Assembly (NCBI RefSeq): GCF_014655595.1
Contig: NZ_BNBL01000009.1
Location: forward strand, 1-64,000
Length of the DNA stretch: 64,000 bases
Source of the DNA: Streptomyces griseocarneus
Lineage (GTDB): Bacteria; Actinomycetota; Actinomycetes; Streptomycetales; Streptomycetaceae
Direction: 5' to 3'
Position 1 is the stretch's first letter. Every line of letters starts with the position of its first letter. Below, one piece after another: positions 1 to 7,977 of the stretch. The position numbers and the translations under genes are program-made. A model generated the notes under the pieces. That model was given only the letters and a program-made list of their open reading frames with translations, was not told the DNA's origin and did no database searches.

Positions 1-314
1 TTCCTCCGGGCGCTTCCCTTCGTTGTTTCCAACCTTACCAGATCCGTTTTCCAGTCCGTTTCCGGTCCGAATTCCGTTTCCGGCCCCCTGTTGGAGCGGG
101 GTGTTTCGCGCCTTCCGGCGTGACCGCTACGTTAGCGGATTTCCCTTGCGGCTCCTAATCGAGCCGATCGTCGTCATATTTCGGCGCACCGAAATAGATC
201 CCGATCCGGGAAGTCCTCGCAGTAGTGGTTGTCGCCGCCCAGTAGGTACGCGCTCACAGCGCTGCCCGTCTCAAGCGGCTTGCCTACGTTAGGCCCTCTT
301 GACGTCAGAGTCAA
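1..314 (-). promoter_or_regulatory. rRNA operon upstream region (promoters and 16S leader)
   Basis: Read on the minus strand, bases 1 to about 60 carry a GGTTGGAAAC block and an AAGCGCCCGGAGGAA block, which I recognise from the leader upstream of Streptomyces 16S rRNA genes. Upstream lie a GGAAACGG-type repeat, two TAACGT -10 boxes and small hairpins at 124-138 and 177-196. The 16S gene itself should begin a few hundred bases beyond the left edge, on the minus strand. There is no credible protein gene in this stretch. Identification of the leader is from memory of rrn sequences; promoter calls are by inspection. Confidence 0.75.
286..314 (-). promoter_or_regulatory. Consensus sigma-70 type promoter, probably an rrn promoter
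   Basis: On the minus strand the -35 box TTGACT (314-309) and the -10 box TAACGT (291-286) are separated by exactly 17 bases, an almost ideal vegetative promoter. It points toward the rRNA leader at the left edge. The -35 box overlaps the stop codon of the glycosylase gene that ends at 311. A weaker candidate, TTAGGA (158-153) with TAACGT (134-129), lies further downstream. Confidence 0.7.
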
Positions 315-973
315 GCACCGTCTGAGCTCGCCTGCTTGCGCCGGTCACGCGGCACGTGGGCGCGGTAGGGACTGACCGTCGGGTCGCCGTCCGCCCAGAA
401 GCGCCACGGGTGCGTGGCGCCCTCGCCGCCGACTCCCGTGCGCGGGCCGTTGCGTACGAGGTGTGCCGGGACGGGGTGGCCCTGCAGGACCGACAGGGGG
501 GCGCCCGGGCCTGCGCAGACGTCCGTTCCGTTGAGTGCCCGGTCGACGTCGAGTGCCGTCGCGAGGCGGGCGGGGCCCTGGGCCAGCTCGCGGTCGCGGC
601 GGGCCTTGGGGCGGCGGGCGCGGGCCAGGTCGGCGCCCTTGATGATCTCGCCGCCGCGGAGGAGGACGCCGCTCGCGGTGCCTTCGGGGCCGCAGACGAG
701 GTTCAGGCTGAACCACATCCCGTAGATGAAGTAGACATAGGCGTGTCCGGGCGGCCCGAACATCGATGCGTTGCGCTCCGTGCGGCCGCGGTAGGCGTGC
801 GAGCCGGGGTCGGATTCTCCGGCGTAGGCCTCGACCTCCGTGATGCGGAGCTCGATCCGGCCCTCGGGGGCCGTACGGACGAGCGTGCGGCCGAGGAGCT
901 CGGGTGCGACCTCCAGCACGGGACGGTCGAAGAACTCTCGAGCCAGTGGCATACGGTCAGGCGCGGCGATCAT
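311..973 (-). CDS. 3-methyladenine DNA glycosylase (AAG/Mpg family)
   Basis: This 220-residue protein belongs to the AAG/MPG family, which removes alkylated purines such as 3-methyladenine from DNA as the first step of base excision repair. The family core is visible: EVEAYAGESDPGSHAYRG around residues 45-62, whose EVEAY glutamate matches the catalytic residue, then the FGPPGHAYVYFIYGMW segment. Length is normal for bacterial members. The start at 973 (MIAAPDRMPL) is preferred over a longer frame that would run into the divergent spo0M gene; a second Met lies at 952. Its stop codon overlaps the -35 box of a promoter facing the rRNA operon, so transcription continuing past the stop would enter the rrn region. 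Confidence 0.9.
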   Translation of the reverse strand: MIAAPDRMPLAREFFDRPVLEVAPELLGRTLVRTAPEGRIELRITEVEAYAGESDPGSHAYRGRTERNASMFGPPGHAYVYFIYGMWFSLNLVCGPEGTASGVLLRGGEIIKGADLARARRPKARRDRELAQGPARLATALDVDRALNGTDVCAGPGAPLSVLQGHPVPAHLVRNGPRTGVGGEGATHPWRFWADGDPTVSPYRAHVPRDRRKQASSDGA

Positions 974-1034
974 GCCGGTCGAGCGTAGTGGAAGGGTCGG
1001 GCTCGGTCCCTGGCCCGGGGAGGTTGAAACAGCG

Positions 1035-1817
1035 ATGGTGTTCAAGAAGCTCATGGCGAGCCTGGGCGCGGGCGGCGCGTCGGTCGAGACGGTGCTCTTC
1101 GAGGAGAACGTCGTCCCGGGCGGTGTGGTGCAGGGCGAGGTGCGCATTCAGGGCGGCTCGGTCCCGCAGCGGATCGAGGGGCTCTCGGTGGGGCTGCAGG
1201 CGCGTGTCGAGGTGGAGGGCGAGGACGGCGAGTACAAGCAGGACGTGGAGTTCACGCGCGTCCAGCTCGGCGGGGAGTTCGAGGTCCAGGCGGGGGCGGT
1301 GCACGTGGTGCCGTTCGGGCTGCAGATTCCCTGGGAGACGCCGATCACGATGTTCATGGGCCGGCACCTGACCGGGATGAGCGTGGGGGTGACGACTCAC
1401 CTGGCGATCGCCCGCGCGGTGGACTCGGGTGACCTCGATCCGGTGAACGTGCACCCGATGCCGGCGCAGCAGGCGATTCTCGACGCGTTCGGGCAGCTCG
1501 GTTTCGCCTTCAAGTCGGCGGACCTGGAGCGTGGCCACATCAGCGGGACGCGGCAGCGGCTGCCGTTCTACCAGGAGATCGAGTTCCACGCTCCGGCGCA
1601 GTACCGGGGGCTGAACGAGGTCGAGCTGTCGTTCGTCGCTGACGACCGTCAGATGGACGTCGTTCTGGAGATGGACAAGAAGCCGGGCCTCTTCAGCTCG
1701 GGCAGCGACACGTACCGGTCGTTCACGGTCGATCTGCAGTCGTTCGGGGACACCGACTGGGCTGCTTATCTGAACCAGTGGCTCGCGGAGGTCGGCGGCC
1801 AGCGCAACTGGCTCTGA
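1035..1817 (+). CDS. Sporulation-control protein, Spo0M family
   Basis: A 260-residue protein of the Spo0M (SpoOM) family, arrestin-like beta-sandwich proteins named for their effect on sporulation in Bacillus; the molecular role in Streptomyces is not established. The N-terminal half (about 1-130) reads as the Spo0M domain, with VETVLFEENVVPGGVVQGEV followed by alternating beta-strand-like segments. There is no signal peptide or membrane segment, so it should be cytosolic. The start at 1035 (MVFKKLMASLGAG) matches the family N-terminus. It is divergent from the glycosylase with about 60 bases between starts, and a strong hairpin follows the stop. Confidence 0.88.
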   Translation: MVFKKLMASLGAGGASVETVLFEENVVPGGVVQGEVRIQGGSVPQRIEGLSVGLQARVEVEGEDGEYKQDVEFTRVQLGGEFEVQAGAVHVVPFGLQIPWETPITMFMGRHLTGMSVGVTTHLAIARAVDSGDLDPVNVHPMPAQQAILDAFGQLGFAFKSADLERGHISGTRQRLPFYQEIEFHAPAQYRGLNEVELSFVADDRQMDVVLEMDKKPGLFSSGSDTYRSFTVDLQSFGDTDWAAYLNQWLAEVGGQRNWL

Positions 1818-1821
1818 GCCG

Positions 1822-1864
1822 GACGGGCCGGGGCGCGGGCTTGCGGGCCCGTGCCCCGGCCGTC
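1822..1864. terminator. Hairpin terminator after spo0M
   Basis: A near-perfect inverted repeat of about 18 base pairs (arms 1822-1840 and 1847-1864, with one bulge and one mismatch) begins five bases after the spo0M stop. It lies between convergent genes, so it may serve both. No T-tract follows, as is common in Streptomyces. Confidence 0.65.
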
Positions 1865-1909
1865 GCGTTCCCGGCCACCGTGTTCCCGGCCGCCGGCCGG
1901 CACCGCGCG

Positions 1910-2338
1910 TCAGCCGAGGAGGACGACCAGGGGTGACTCGGTGCCCGACCAGTAGTCGACGGCGTCGTGGAGTACGGCGAGGGCGGTGCGGGCGTCGTCC
2001 GGTGCCGATGTGGTGAAGGTGTCCCAGTCCTCGGCGAGGAGCAGGTAGCCGCGGAACTTGCCGGATCCCCACCAGGACAGGTCGGTGAGGCAGTCGGCGA
2101 GGGCGTCCCAGTTGTGGCCGAACCACTGGGGGAATTCCAGGTCGGTCGCGCACCGGTCGAGGAAGGCGGCCTTGTCGTGGACGCCGGTGAGGCGGAGCCG
2201 GGATGCCCGCCAGTCGGCCTCGGCGGCGAGGGCCGGGACGTCCTCGGGGGCGTCGGCGGGGGGCAGGCGGTAGACGCCGGGGGGCGTGGCTCCGTTGAGG
2301 AGGCCGGAAAGTCCGGGGGCGGGCAGCGGGCCGGTCAT
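1910..2338 (-). CDS. Barstar-family ribonuclease inhibitor
   Basis: A 142-residue protein whose C-terminal 90 residues form a barstar domain: FPQWFGHNWDALADCLTDLSW is the family hallmark, followed by an acidic AEDWDTF stretch. Barstars bind and block microbial guanyl RNases in the cytoplasm. The start at 2338 is fixed by context: its ATG overlaps the TGA of the upstream RNase gene (ATGA), so the two are translationally coupled and made together. The N-terminal 45 residues are proline- and alanine-rich and are not part of the classical barstar fold. The obvious partner is the adjacent RNase Sa-like protein. Confidence 0.9.
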   Translation of the reverse strand: MTGPLPAPGLSGLLNGATPPGVYRLPPADAPEDVPALAAEADWRASRLRLTGVHDKAAFLDRCATDLEFPQWFGHNWDALADCLTDLSWWGSGKFRGYLLLAEDWDTFTTSAPDDARTALAVLHDAVDYWSGTESPLVVLLG

Positions 2339-2745
2339 GGTTGCACCACCGCTTCGAAGGTCTGGTAGTGGTCGCTGGTGTAGTAGCGCTCGGCGTGTTC
2401 GCCGGTGATGATGCGGCGGGCGCCGCGGTTGCGGGCGCCGGGGGTGGGGACGGTGTACTCGTGGTAGTAGCCGCGGGCCTGCTTCGGGAGCCGGTTCTCG
2501 TAGTTGCCGAAGACGCTGCCGTCCTTGTCGTAGGGGAAGGGGCCGCCCTTGGCGATGAGTTCGAGGGTACGCCGGGCCTCGGGCGGCAGTCTGTCCTCGC
2601 GGACTGTCTTCATGCCCTTCGCCCAGGACGGTGCGGCCGTCGTGGCGGTGGAGGCCGGGGCCTTCTCCGTCTTCTGACCGCCCGACGAGCAGGCCGGCAG
2701 GAGCAGGAGCGGGAGGGCGGCCAGGAGGACGGCCAGCGCACGCAT
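2335..2745 (-). CDS. RNase Sa-like guanyl-specific ribonuclease, lipoprotein
   Basis: A 136-residue secreted ribonuclease of the microbial N1/T1 (barnase-like) family, very close to Streptomyces RNase Sa, which cleaves RNA after guanosine. The segment GPFPYDKDGSVF and then YYHEYTVPTPGARNRGARR match RNase Sa. By alignment from memory the catalytic residues are Glu96, Arg107, Arg111 and His126. Residues 1-19 form a signal peptide ending in LLPAC, a lipobox, so the enzyme may be anchored through Cys19. The two cysteines that form the RNase Sa disulfide are absent. GTG at 2748 is an alternative start. It overlaps the barstar gene by four bases. Confidence 0.9.
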   Translation of the reverse strand: MRALAVLLAALPLLLLPACSSGGQKTEKAPASTATTAAPSWAKGMKTVREDRLPPEARRTLELIAKGGPFPYDKDGSVFGNYENRLPKQARGYYHEYTVPTPGARNRGARRIITGEHAERYYTSDHYQTFEAVVQP

Positions 2746-2940
2746 CACGCGACCCGCCGGTCGTCGTGGTCCCCCTCGTCGTGACCCCGGTCGTCCGTCG
2801 TGGCGAATGTGGCGGATATGACGAATGTGGCGAAGTACATGAAGCACACTCCATATGGTCGCAGTCCGGTCTCCGGCCGTGTCCCGGTGGCCTCGTTAGG
2901 CTGGCGCTCTCACCCGTCCGCTCGTACTGGAGGTGTCCCA

Positions 2941-3480
2941 GTGTCAGACCAGAGCAAACCGCCTCTCCCCCACGATTTCTTTCCTCCCATTCCGTCGTTC
3001 ACGGTGGAGAGCGAGGACGTGACGCCCGATGCCCGGCTGAAGGGTGATCAGGTGTTCTCCAGGGGCAACGCGTCGCCGCACCTGCGCTGGGAGGGTTTCC
3101 CGGCGGGAACGAAGAGCTTCGCCGTGACGTGCTTCGACCCGGACGCGCCGACCGGCAGCGGTTTCTGGCACTGGGTCCTGTTCGACGTCCCGGCCGACGT
3201 GACCGAGCTGCCCGCCGGTGCGGCGAGCGGTGACATGAAGGAGCTGCCGGCGGGCGCGGTGCACGCGCGCAACGACTACGGGAGCAAGGACTTCGGCGGT
3301 GCCGCGCCGCCGCCCGGGGACGGCCCGCACCGTTATGTGTTCAACGTGTACGCGGTGGACCAGGAGAAGCTGGGGCCGGACGCGGACGCCTCGCCGGCCG
3401 TGGTGGGTTTCCACCTGCGGTTCCACTCGCTCGCGCGGGCGCAGCTGATCGGCGTGTACGAGGTGCCGGCCGAGGGCTGA
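2941..3480 (+). CDS. PEBP/YbhB-YbcL family protein
   Basis: A 179-residue phosphatidylethanolamine-binding-protein family member. Bacterial YbhB/YbcL proteins are small soluble proteins with an anion-binding pocket and poorly known ligands. The family pocket motifs are visible: CFDPDAPTGSGFWHWV near residues 63-78 and GPHRYVFNVYAV near 130-141. There is no signal peptide. The GTG at 2941 is chosen because a clean GGAGG lies at 2929-2933, and the longer frame lacks a ribosome site. A TAGGCT -10-like box at 2897-2902 would give a leader of about 30 bases. The gene is divergent from the RNase-barstar pair. Confidence 0.9.
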   Translation: MSDQSKPPLPHDFFPPIPSFTVESEDVTPDARLKGDQVFSRGNASPHLRWEGFPAGTKSFAVTCFDPDAPTGSGFWHWVLFDVPADVTELPAGAASGDMKELPAGAVHARNDYGSKDFGGAAPPPGDGPHRYVFNVYAVDQEKLGPDADASPAVVGFHLRFHSLARAQLIGVYEVPAEG

Positions 3481-3689
3481 CGTCCGTACGCCCCGTCAGG
3501 CGTGCGTGCGCGACCTGAAATTCCGTTGCGCCCCGCCGCCCCGGACCGCACAGTGGTGGTGCTTGGCTGACGGCTTCGCATGCGGCCGTCGGGCAGCGGA
3601 TACCGCAGTGGCGGGGGCGGCGGGGCGCACGCGCGCCGGCCGTCTGCCGGAGGCCGGTTCTGCGCCGGGTGACCGCGTCCGCTGTCATA

Positions 3690-3731
3690 CGCTCCGGGCC
3701 CGTGTTCGATACGGGGGAAGGGCCCGGAGCG
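3690..3731. terminator. Hairpin between convergent genes
   Basis: A perfect 12-bp stem (3690-3701 with 3720-3731) encloses an 18-base loop that can itself form a 5-bp stem. It sits in the 300-base gap between the PEBP gene and the convergent exporter gene. It probably terminates both. I see no gene in the rest of that gap. Confidence 0.55.
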
Positions 3732-3779
3732 TTCCCCCCGCCCTCCCTCCCGTTCGGCGGCCAAGCCAACCGCGGATGG

Positions 3780-4553
3780 CTACTTGAGCAGCATCTGCGC
3801 GATCGCGACGACACCGACCGCGACGATGACCGCGCGCAGTGCCGTGGGCGGCAGGCGGCGGCCGACCTTGGCGCCTATCTGGCCGCCGACGGCGGAACCG
3901 GCGGCGATGAGCAGGACGGCGAGCCAGTCGACGTCGGCGACGAAGACGAAGAAGAGCGCGGCGACGCCGTTGACGATGACGGCCAGGACGTTCTTGAGGG
4001 CGTTGACGCGCTGGAGTTCGTCGTGGAGCAGTACGCCCATGAGGGAGAGGTACAGGACGCCCTGGGCTGCGCCGAAGTAGCCGCCGTAGACGCTGGAGAG
4101 CAGCAGTCCGGCGAGCAGGGCGACGCCGCCGTCGGTGGGGGCCTCGGTGCCGTTGCGTTCGCGGCGGCGGGCCAGGGCGCGGGCGAGCCGGGGCTGGAGG
4201 ACGACGAGCACCAGGGCGAGGGCGATGAGCGCGGGGACGATGGCGTCGAAGGCCGCCGACGGCAGGGCGAGGAGCAGGATGGCGCCGGCGAGCCCGCCGA
4301 CGAGGGCGGTCAGGCCGAAGCGCAGGATCCGGCCCTTCTGGCCCCGCAGTTCGCGGCGGTAGCCGATGGCGCCGCTGATGCTGCCGGGGACGAGGCCGAG
4401 GGTGTTGGAGACGTTGGCCGTGATCGGGGGCAGTCCGGTGGCGAGGAGCACCGGGAAGGTGATGAGGGTGCCGGAGCCGACGATGGTGTTGATGGTGCCG
4501 GCGCCGATGCCGGCCGCGAGGATCGCGAGTGCTTCCCAGATGGACAACGCCAT
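3780..4553 (-). CDS. Sulfite exporter TauE/SafE family membrane protein
   Basis: A 257-residue integral membrane protein of the TauE/SafE family, which moves small anions such as sulfite or organosulfonates; the substrate here is unknown. The family repeat is visible: AAGIGAGTINTIVGSGTLITFP near the N-terminus and LSSVYGGYFGAAQGVLYLSL in the second half. About seven or eight hydrophobic segments are present. The ATG at 4553 directly abuts an AAGGAG, so initiation at the TTG at 4547, six bases downstream of that site, is a realistic alternative. Neighbours do not suggest a pathway. Confidence 0.88.
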   Translation of the reverse strand: MALSIWEALAILAAGIGAGTINTIVGSGTLITFPVLLATGLPPITANVSNTLGLVPGSISGAIGYRRELRGQKGRILRFGLTALVGGLAGAILLLALPSAAFDAIVPALIALALVLVVLQPRLARALARRRERNGTEAPTDGGVALLAGLLLSSVYGGYFGAAQGVLYLSLMGVLLHDELQRVNALKNVLAVIVNGVAALFFVFVADVDWLAVLLIAAGSAVGGQIGAKVGRRLPPTALRAVIVAVGVVAIAQMLLK

Positions 4554-4675
4554 CTCCTTACGTCAGTGTGTCGCCTCCCCGCCGTCAGAGGTCGGGGGGC
4601 CGCACTGATCATGCACGAGACGGGTCGCGTCGCGACAGGCCGTCGGGGCGTCAGGTGGGGAGCCCGTTCGGCGCG

Positions 4676-5629
4676 CTAGTCGATGGGGGGCTGCTCGCGG
4701 CGCGGGCGGGGGCTCTCCTTGGTGGTCCTCGGGGCGCTGCCGCCGCCCGAGCCCATGGGGCCGAAATTGCCGACGGCTCCGCTGAGGCCCTTGAGGGCGT
4801 CGCCGATCTCGCTGGGCACGATCCAGAGCTTGTTGGCGTCGCCCTCGGCGATCTTCGGGAGCATCTGGAGGTACTGGTAGGCGAGCAGCTTCTCGTCGGC
4901 GTCGCCGGCGTGGATGGACTCGAAGACCGTGCGGATCGCCTGGGCCTCGCCCTCGGCGCGCAGCGCGGCGGCGCGGGCCTCGCCCTCGGCCCGGAGGATG
5001 GCGGACTGCTTCTCGCCCTCGGCGGTGAGGATCTGGGACTGGCGGATGCCCTCGGCGGTGAGGATGGCGGCGCGCTTGTCGCGGTCGGCGCGCATCTGCT
5101 TCTCCATCGAGTCCTGGATGGAGGTGGGGGGCTCGATGGCCTTGAGCTCGACGCGGTTGACGCGGATGCCCCACTTGCCGGTGGCCTCGTCGAGGACTCC
5201 GCGCAGGGCGGCGTTGATCTCCTCGCGGGAGGTGAGGGTCCGCTCGAGGTCCATGCCGCCGATGATGTTGCGCAGGGTGGTGACGGTGAGCTGCTCGATG
5301 GCCTGGATGAAGCTGGAGACCTCGTACGTCGCCGCGCGGGCGTCGGTCACCTGGTAGTAGATGACGGTGTCGATGTTGACGACGAGGTTGTCCTGGGTGA
5401 TCACCGGCTGCGGCGGGAACGGCACGACCTGCTCGCGGAGGTCGATGCGGTTGCGGATGGAGTCGATGAAGGGGACGACGATGTTCAGGCCCGCGTTGAG
5501 GGTGCGGGTGTAGCGGCCGAAGCGCTCGACGATGGCGGCGCTGGCCTGCGGAATGACCTGAACCGTCTTCATGAGGGCGATGAAGACGAGCACCACCAGG
5601 ATGATCAGGACGATGATGATCGGTTCCAT
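4676..5629 (-). CDS. SPFH/band 7 (stomatin-like) membrane protein
   Basis: A 317-residue SPFH-domain protein. One N-terminal membrane helix (about residues 3-20) anchors a band-7 domain (about 25-190; VIPQASAAIVERFGRYTRTLNAG is the family start). A long charged coiled-coil rich in Ala, Glu and Arg follows (about 180-240, with AEGE repeats), then a Gly/Pro tail. Such proteins oligomerise into membrane scaffolds and are often encoded beside NfeD proteins, as here: an NfeD gene lies just upstream on the same strand. Length and layout fit the stomatin-like subgroup rather than flotillin. Confidence 0.92.
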   Translation of the reverse strand: MEPIIIVLIILVVLVFIALMKTVQVIPQASAAIVERFGRYTRTLNAGLNIVVPFIDSIRNRIDLREQVVPFPPQPVITQDNLVVNIDTVIYYQVTDARAATYEVSSFIQAIEQLTVTTLRNIIGGMDLERTLTSREEINAALRGVLDEATGKWGIRVNRVELKAIEPPTSIQDSMEKQMRADRDKRAAILTAEGIRQSQILTAEGEKQSAILRAEGEARAAALRAEGEAQAIRTVFESIHAGDADEKLLAYQYLQMLPKIAEGDANKLWIVPSEIGDALKGLSGAVGNFGPMGSGGGSAPRTTKESPRPRREQPPID

Positions 5630-5756
5630 CGTGGCTCCAGCTCCCCGTGCCTGTGTCGTTGCCTGTGTCGTTGGACTTGATCAGTCTTTCAGAACACGGT
5701 CCCGCCGTGCAGGCGTTGGCCGCAGGTCGTCCGTAAGGCACCTCTTCGACGGCGGG

Positions 5757-6179
5757 TCACATCACCACGGCCGTCGCACCGTCGATCTCGACGACGTCGA
5801 CCTGCTCGCCGACCTCGTGGACCCGGCCCGGGTCGAGGGAGCGGGCGGACCAGATCTCGCCGGCGAGCTTGATGCGGCCGCCGCTGCCGTCGACCTGTTC
5901 GAGGACGACGGCCTGGCGGCCCCTGAGGGCGTCGATGCCCGATTTCAGCTCGGGGCGGCGGGAGCGCTGCCGGTTGGCGAGGGGGCGCACGACGGCGATG
6001 AGGGCGACGGAGACGACGGCGAAGACGACGACCTGGGCCACCATGCCGCCGTGCAGGGCGGCGGTGACCGCGGCGGCGACGGCTCCGACCGCGAACATGC
6101 CGAACTCCGGCATGGCGGTCAGCACCAGCGGAATACCCAGCCCGACGGCGGCTACGAGCCACCAGACCCATGTGTCCAC
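5757..6179 (-). CDS. NfeD family membrane protein
   Basis: A 140-residue protein with three closely spaced hydrophobic segments in the first 80 residues and a C-terminal OB-fold NfeD domain (GIDALRGRQAVVLEQVDGSG through QVDVVEIDGATAVVM). NfeD proteins partner SPFH proteins in membrane microdomains; the SPFH gene lies about 130 bases downstream on the same strand, supporting that pairing. I prefer the GTG at 6179 (VDTWVWWL) because homologues begin with a short tryptophan-rich segment; an ATG at 6206 in the same frame would add nine residues. Neither has a strong ribosome site. Confidence 0.85.
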   Translation of the reverse strand: MDTWVWWLVAAVGLGIPLVLTAMPEFGMFAVGAVAAAVTAALHGGMVAQVVVFAVVSVALIAVVRPLANRQRSRRPELKSGIDALRGRQAVVLEQVDGSGGRIKLAGEIWSARSLDPGRVHEVGEQVDVVEIDGATAVVM

Positions 6180-6249
6180 ATGGTCATGGTAGGGGCGGGG
6201 GCCCATCGCCGGACAGGGCGCCGGGGCGCCCTGTCGCGGCCTCCGGCCG

Positions 6250-7041
6250 TCAGGACATCGGCAGACCCTGGGCGGTCCACCGGTCGCCGCGGCGCTCGAC
6301 GACCAGGGGCAGGCCGAAGCAGTGCGAGAGGTTGCGGGAGGTGAGCTCGAGCTCGATGGGGCCGGCGGCGAGCACCTTGCCCTGGCGGATCATCAGGACG
6401 TGGGTGAAGCCGGGGGCGATCTCCTCGACGTGGTGGGTGACCATGACCATCGAGGGGGCGAGGGGGTCCCGGGCGAGCCGGCCGAGGCGGCGGACGAGGT
6501 CCTCGCGGCCGCCGAGGTCGAGGCCGGCGGCGGGCTCGTCGAGCATGAGCAGCTCGGGGTCGGTCATCATCGCGCGGGCGATGAGGGTGCGCTTGCGCTC
6601 GCCCTCGGAGAGGGTGCCGAACTTCCGGTCCAGGAAGTCCGTCATGCCCAGCACGTCGAGGAAGGCGCGGGCGCGCTGCTCGTCGACCTCCTCGTAGCTC
6701 TCCTGCCAGTGGGCCGTCATGCCGTAGGCGGCGGTGAGGACGGTCTCCAGGACCGTCTGGCTGCGCGGCAGCTTGTCGGCGAGGGCGATGCCCGCCATGC
6801 CGATGCGGGGGCGCAGGTCGAAGACGTCGACGGCCCCGAGCTTCTCACCGAGGATCCGGGCGGTGCCCTTGGTGGGGAACAGGTAGCTGGAGGCGACATT
6901 GAGGAGGGTGGTCTTGCCGGCACCGTTGGGGCCGAGGATCACCCAGCGCTCGCCCTCCTTGACCGACCAGGAGACCTGGTCCACCAGAGCCCGGCCCTCG
7001 CGGACCACGGATACGTCCACCAGTTCCAGCACATCGCTCAT
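6250..7041 (-). CDS. ABC transporter ATP-binding protein
   Basis: A 263-residue stand-alone ABC ATPase. Walker A GPNGAGKTT is near residue 40, the signature is LSEGERKR near 145, Walker B is LLMLDEPAA near 165, and a switch histidine lies in VTHHVEEI. No permease gene is adjacent, so its partner or cargo is unknown. The overall form resembles the YlmA/iron-type single ATPases common in actinobacteria. The ATG at 7041 is chosen for its GGGAG site about eleven bases upstream; ATG at 7059 in frame is possible. It is divergent from the next gene by about 110 bases. Confidence 0.85.
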   Translation of the reverse strand: MSDVLELVDVSVVREGRALVDQVSWSVKEGERWVILGPNGAGKTTLLNVASSYLFPTKGTARILGEKLGAVDVFDLRPRIGMAGIALADKLPRSQTVLETVLTAAYGMTAHWQESYEEVDEQRARAFLDVLGMTDFLDRKFGTLSEGERKRTLIARAMMTDPELLMLDEPAAGLDLGGREDLVRRLGRLARDPLAPSMVMVTHHVEEIAPGFTHVLMIRQGKVLAAGPIELELTSRNLSHCFGLPLVVERRGDRWTAQGLPMS

Positions 7042-7137
7042 GAGCGCGTTGTCTCCCATTGCAGTCGCGTCGTCGCTTGCGCCTGTCGGCGCAGCCCCCA
7101 AGGAAAACCTACGCCACCGGTTGTGGATGGCAGTCCC

Positions 7138-7143
7138 TAGGCT
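7138..7143 (+). promoter_or_regulatory. TAGGCT -10 box of a probable leaderless gene
   Basis: TAGGCT ends seven bases before the ATG at 7151, the spacing expected if transcription starts at or beside the start codon. No convincing -35 box is visible. The short G-run before the ATG could also act as a weak ribosome site. Confidence 0.5.
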
Positions 7144-7150
7144 GGGGGCC

Positions 7151-7957
7151 ATGCTCGATGAACCTCGCTCAGGACGGCTCGCCGCATGGGGAAATGCCCT
7201 GCTTGCCGGATTTGCCGCCCCGGATGACGCGGCCCACCACATCACCGGACGTGACGCGGTCCACCGTGTCACCGGTCTGCCCGGCGAGTCCGGGCCCGTC
7301 GGCCTGACCCTGGCCCTGGGGCGGCTGCGTACCCTCGGGGCGACGGGGCTGCGCCTGGCGCTGCCGGCGCCCGGGCACCCGCTGGGGCTGAGCGGGCCCC
7401 CGGAGTTCAACGCGCGCGCCCTGGAGGCCGGGGAGGCCGTCGTCGCCTCGGGCGCGGCGCTGGGGCTCGTACCGGAGGTGTACGAGGCGGGGCCCGAGGG
7501 CGATGTGCACGTGGAGGTCCTCTGGCACTGCCTGCCCGTGCGGGAGGCGCCGCCCGCGGACGTGCCGTCGCTGTCGGAGGCCGAGCGGGAGCTGGCCGAG
7601 GCGATGCGCGAGGCGACCGAGGTGCTCATCCGGCTGGACGTGGCCGGCTCCGGGCCGGTGGCCCAGGCGGCGCTGGAGGCCTACCGGGCGCGGGCCGAGC
7701 GCGGGGGCGAGGTGCTGGCGCCCGGCTACCCGCCGCGCGCGGTGCGGGTGCTGGAGCTCGCCCGGCGGGTGGGGGCGCTGATCTCCATCGCCTACGAGCC
7801 GGGGGACCGCGAGGGCCGTGAGCACGGCGGCGCGGTGAGCGCCTCGGAGATCGCGGCGCGGTCGGCCGCGCTGCGCCCTGTGGAGCGCACCGCCCGGCGG
7901 GCCCAGGTGGCCGCGTACAACGCCATGGTGGAGGAGCGGGACCGGCACCGGGGCTGA
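7151..7957 (+). CDS. Conserved Streptomyces protein of unknown function
   Basis: A 268-residue soluble protein I do not recognise as a named family. It has no signal peptide, membrane segment or Cys motif. The N-terminal half is rich in Gly, Leu and Pro (for example ATGLRLALPAPGHPLGLSGP). The C-terminal half is helical and charged, with an ELAEAMREATEVLIRLDVAG stretch. Codon third positions are strongly GC, as expected for a real gene. A TAGGCT -10 box lies just ahead of the ATG, suggesting a leaderless transcript. It is divergent from the ABC ATPase and followed by a perfect 38-base palindrome. Confidence 0.75.
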   Translation: MLDEPRSGRLAAWGNALLAGFAAPDDAAHHITGRDAVHRVTGLPGESGPVGLTLALGRLRTLGATGLRLALPAPGHPLGLSGPPEFNARALEAGEAVVASGAALGLVPEVYEAGPEGDVHVEVLWHCLPVREAPPADVPSLSEAERELAEAMREATEVLIRLDVAGSGPVAQAALEAYRARAERGGEVLAPGYPPRAVRVLELARRVGALISIAYEPGDREGREHGGAVSASEIAARSAALRPVERTARRAQVAAYNAMVEERDRHRG

Positions 7958-7977
7958 CGGGCACCGGCGCCGGGCAC

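Noticed and set aside
23..292. 89-codon plus-strand ORF at the left edge
   Set aside because: It lies in the rRNA leader and promoter region, has mixed codon use and no motif.
345..716. Arg/Pro-rich ORF inside the glycosylase gene
   Set aside because: Shadow frame of a clearly conserved gene; composition is an artefact of high GC.
957..2153. 398-codon minus-strand ORF antisense to spo0M
   Set aside because: Arg/His/Pro-rich low-complexity translation, antisense to a conserved family gene.
4529..5680. 383-codon ORF antisense to the SPFH gene
   Set aside because: Gly/Asp/Val-rich translation typical of antisense frames; the SPFH gene is unmistakable.
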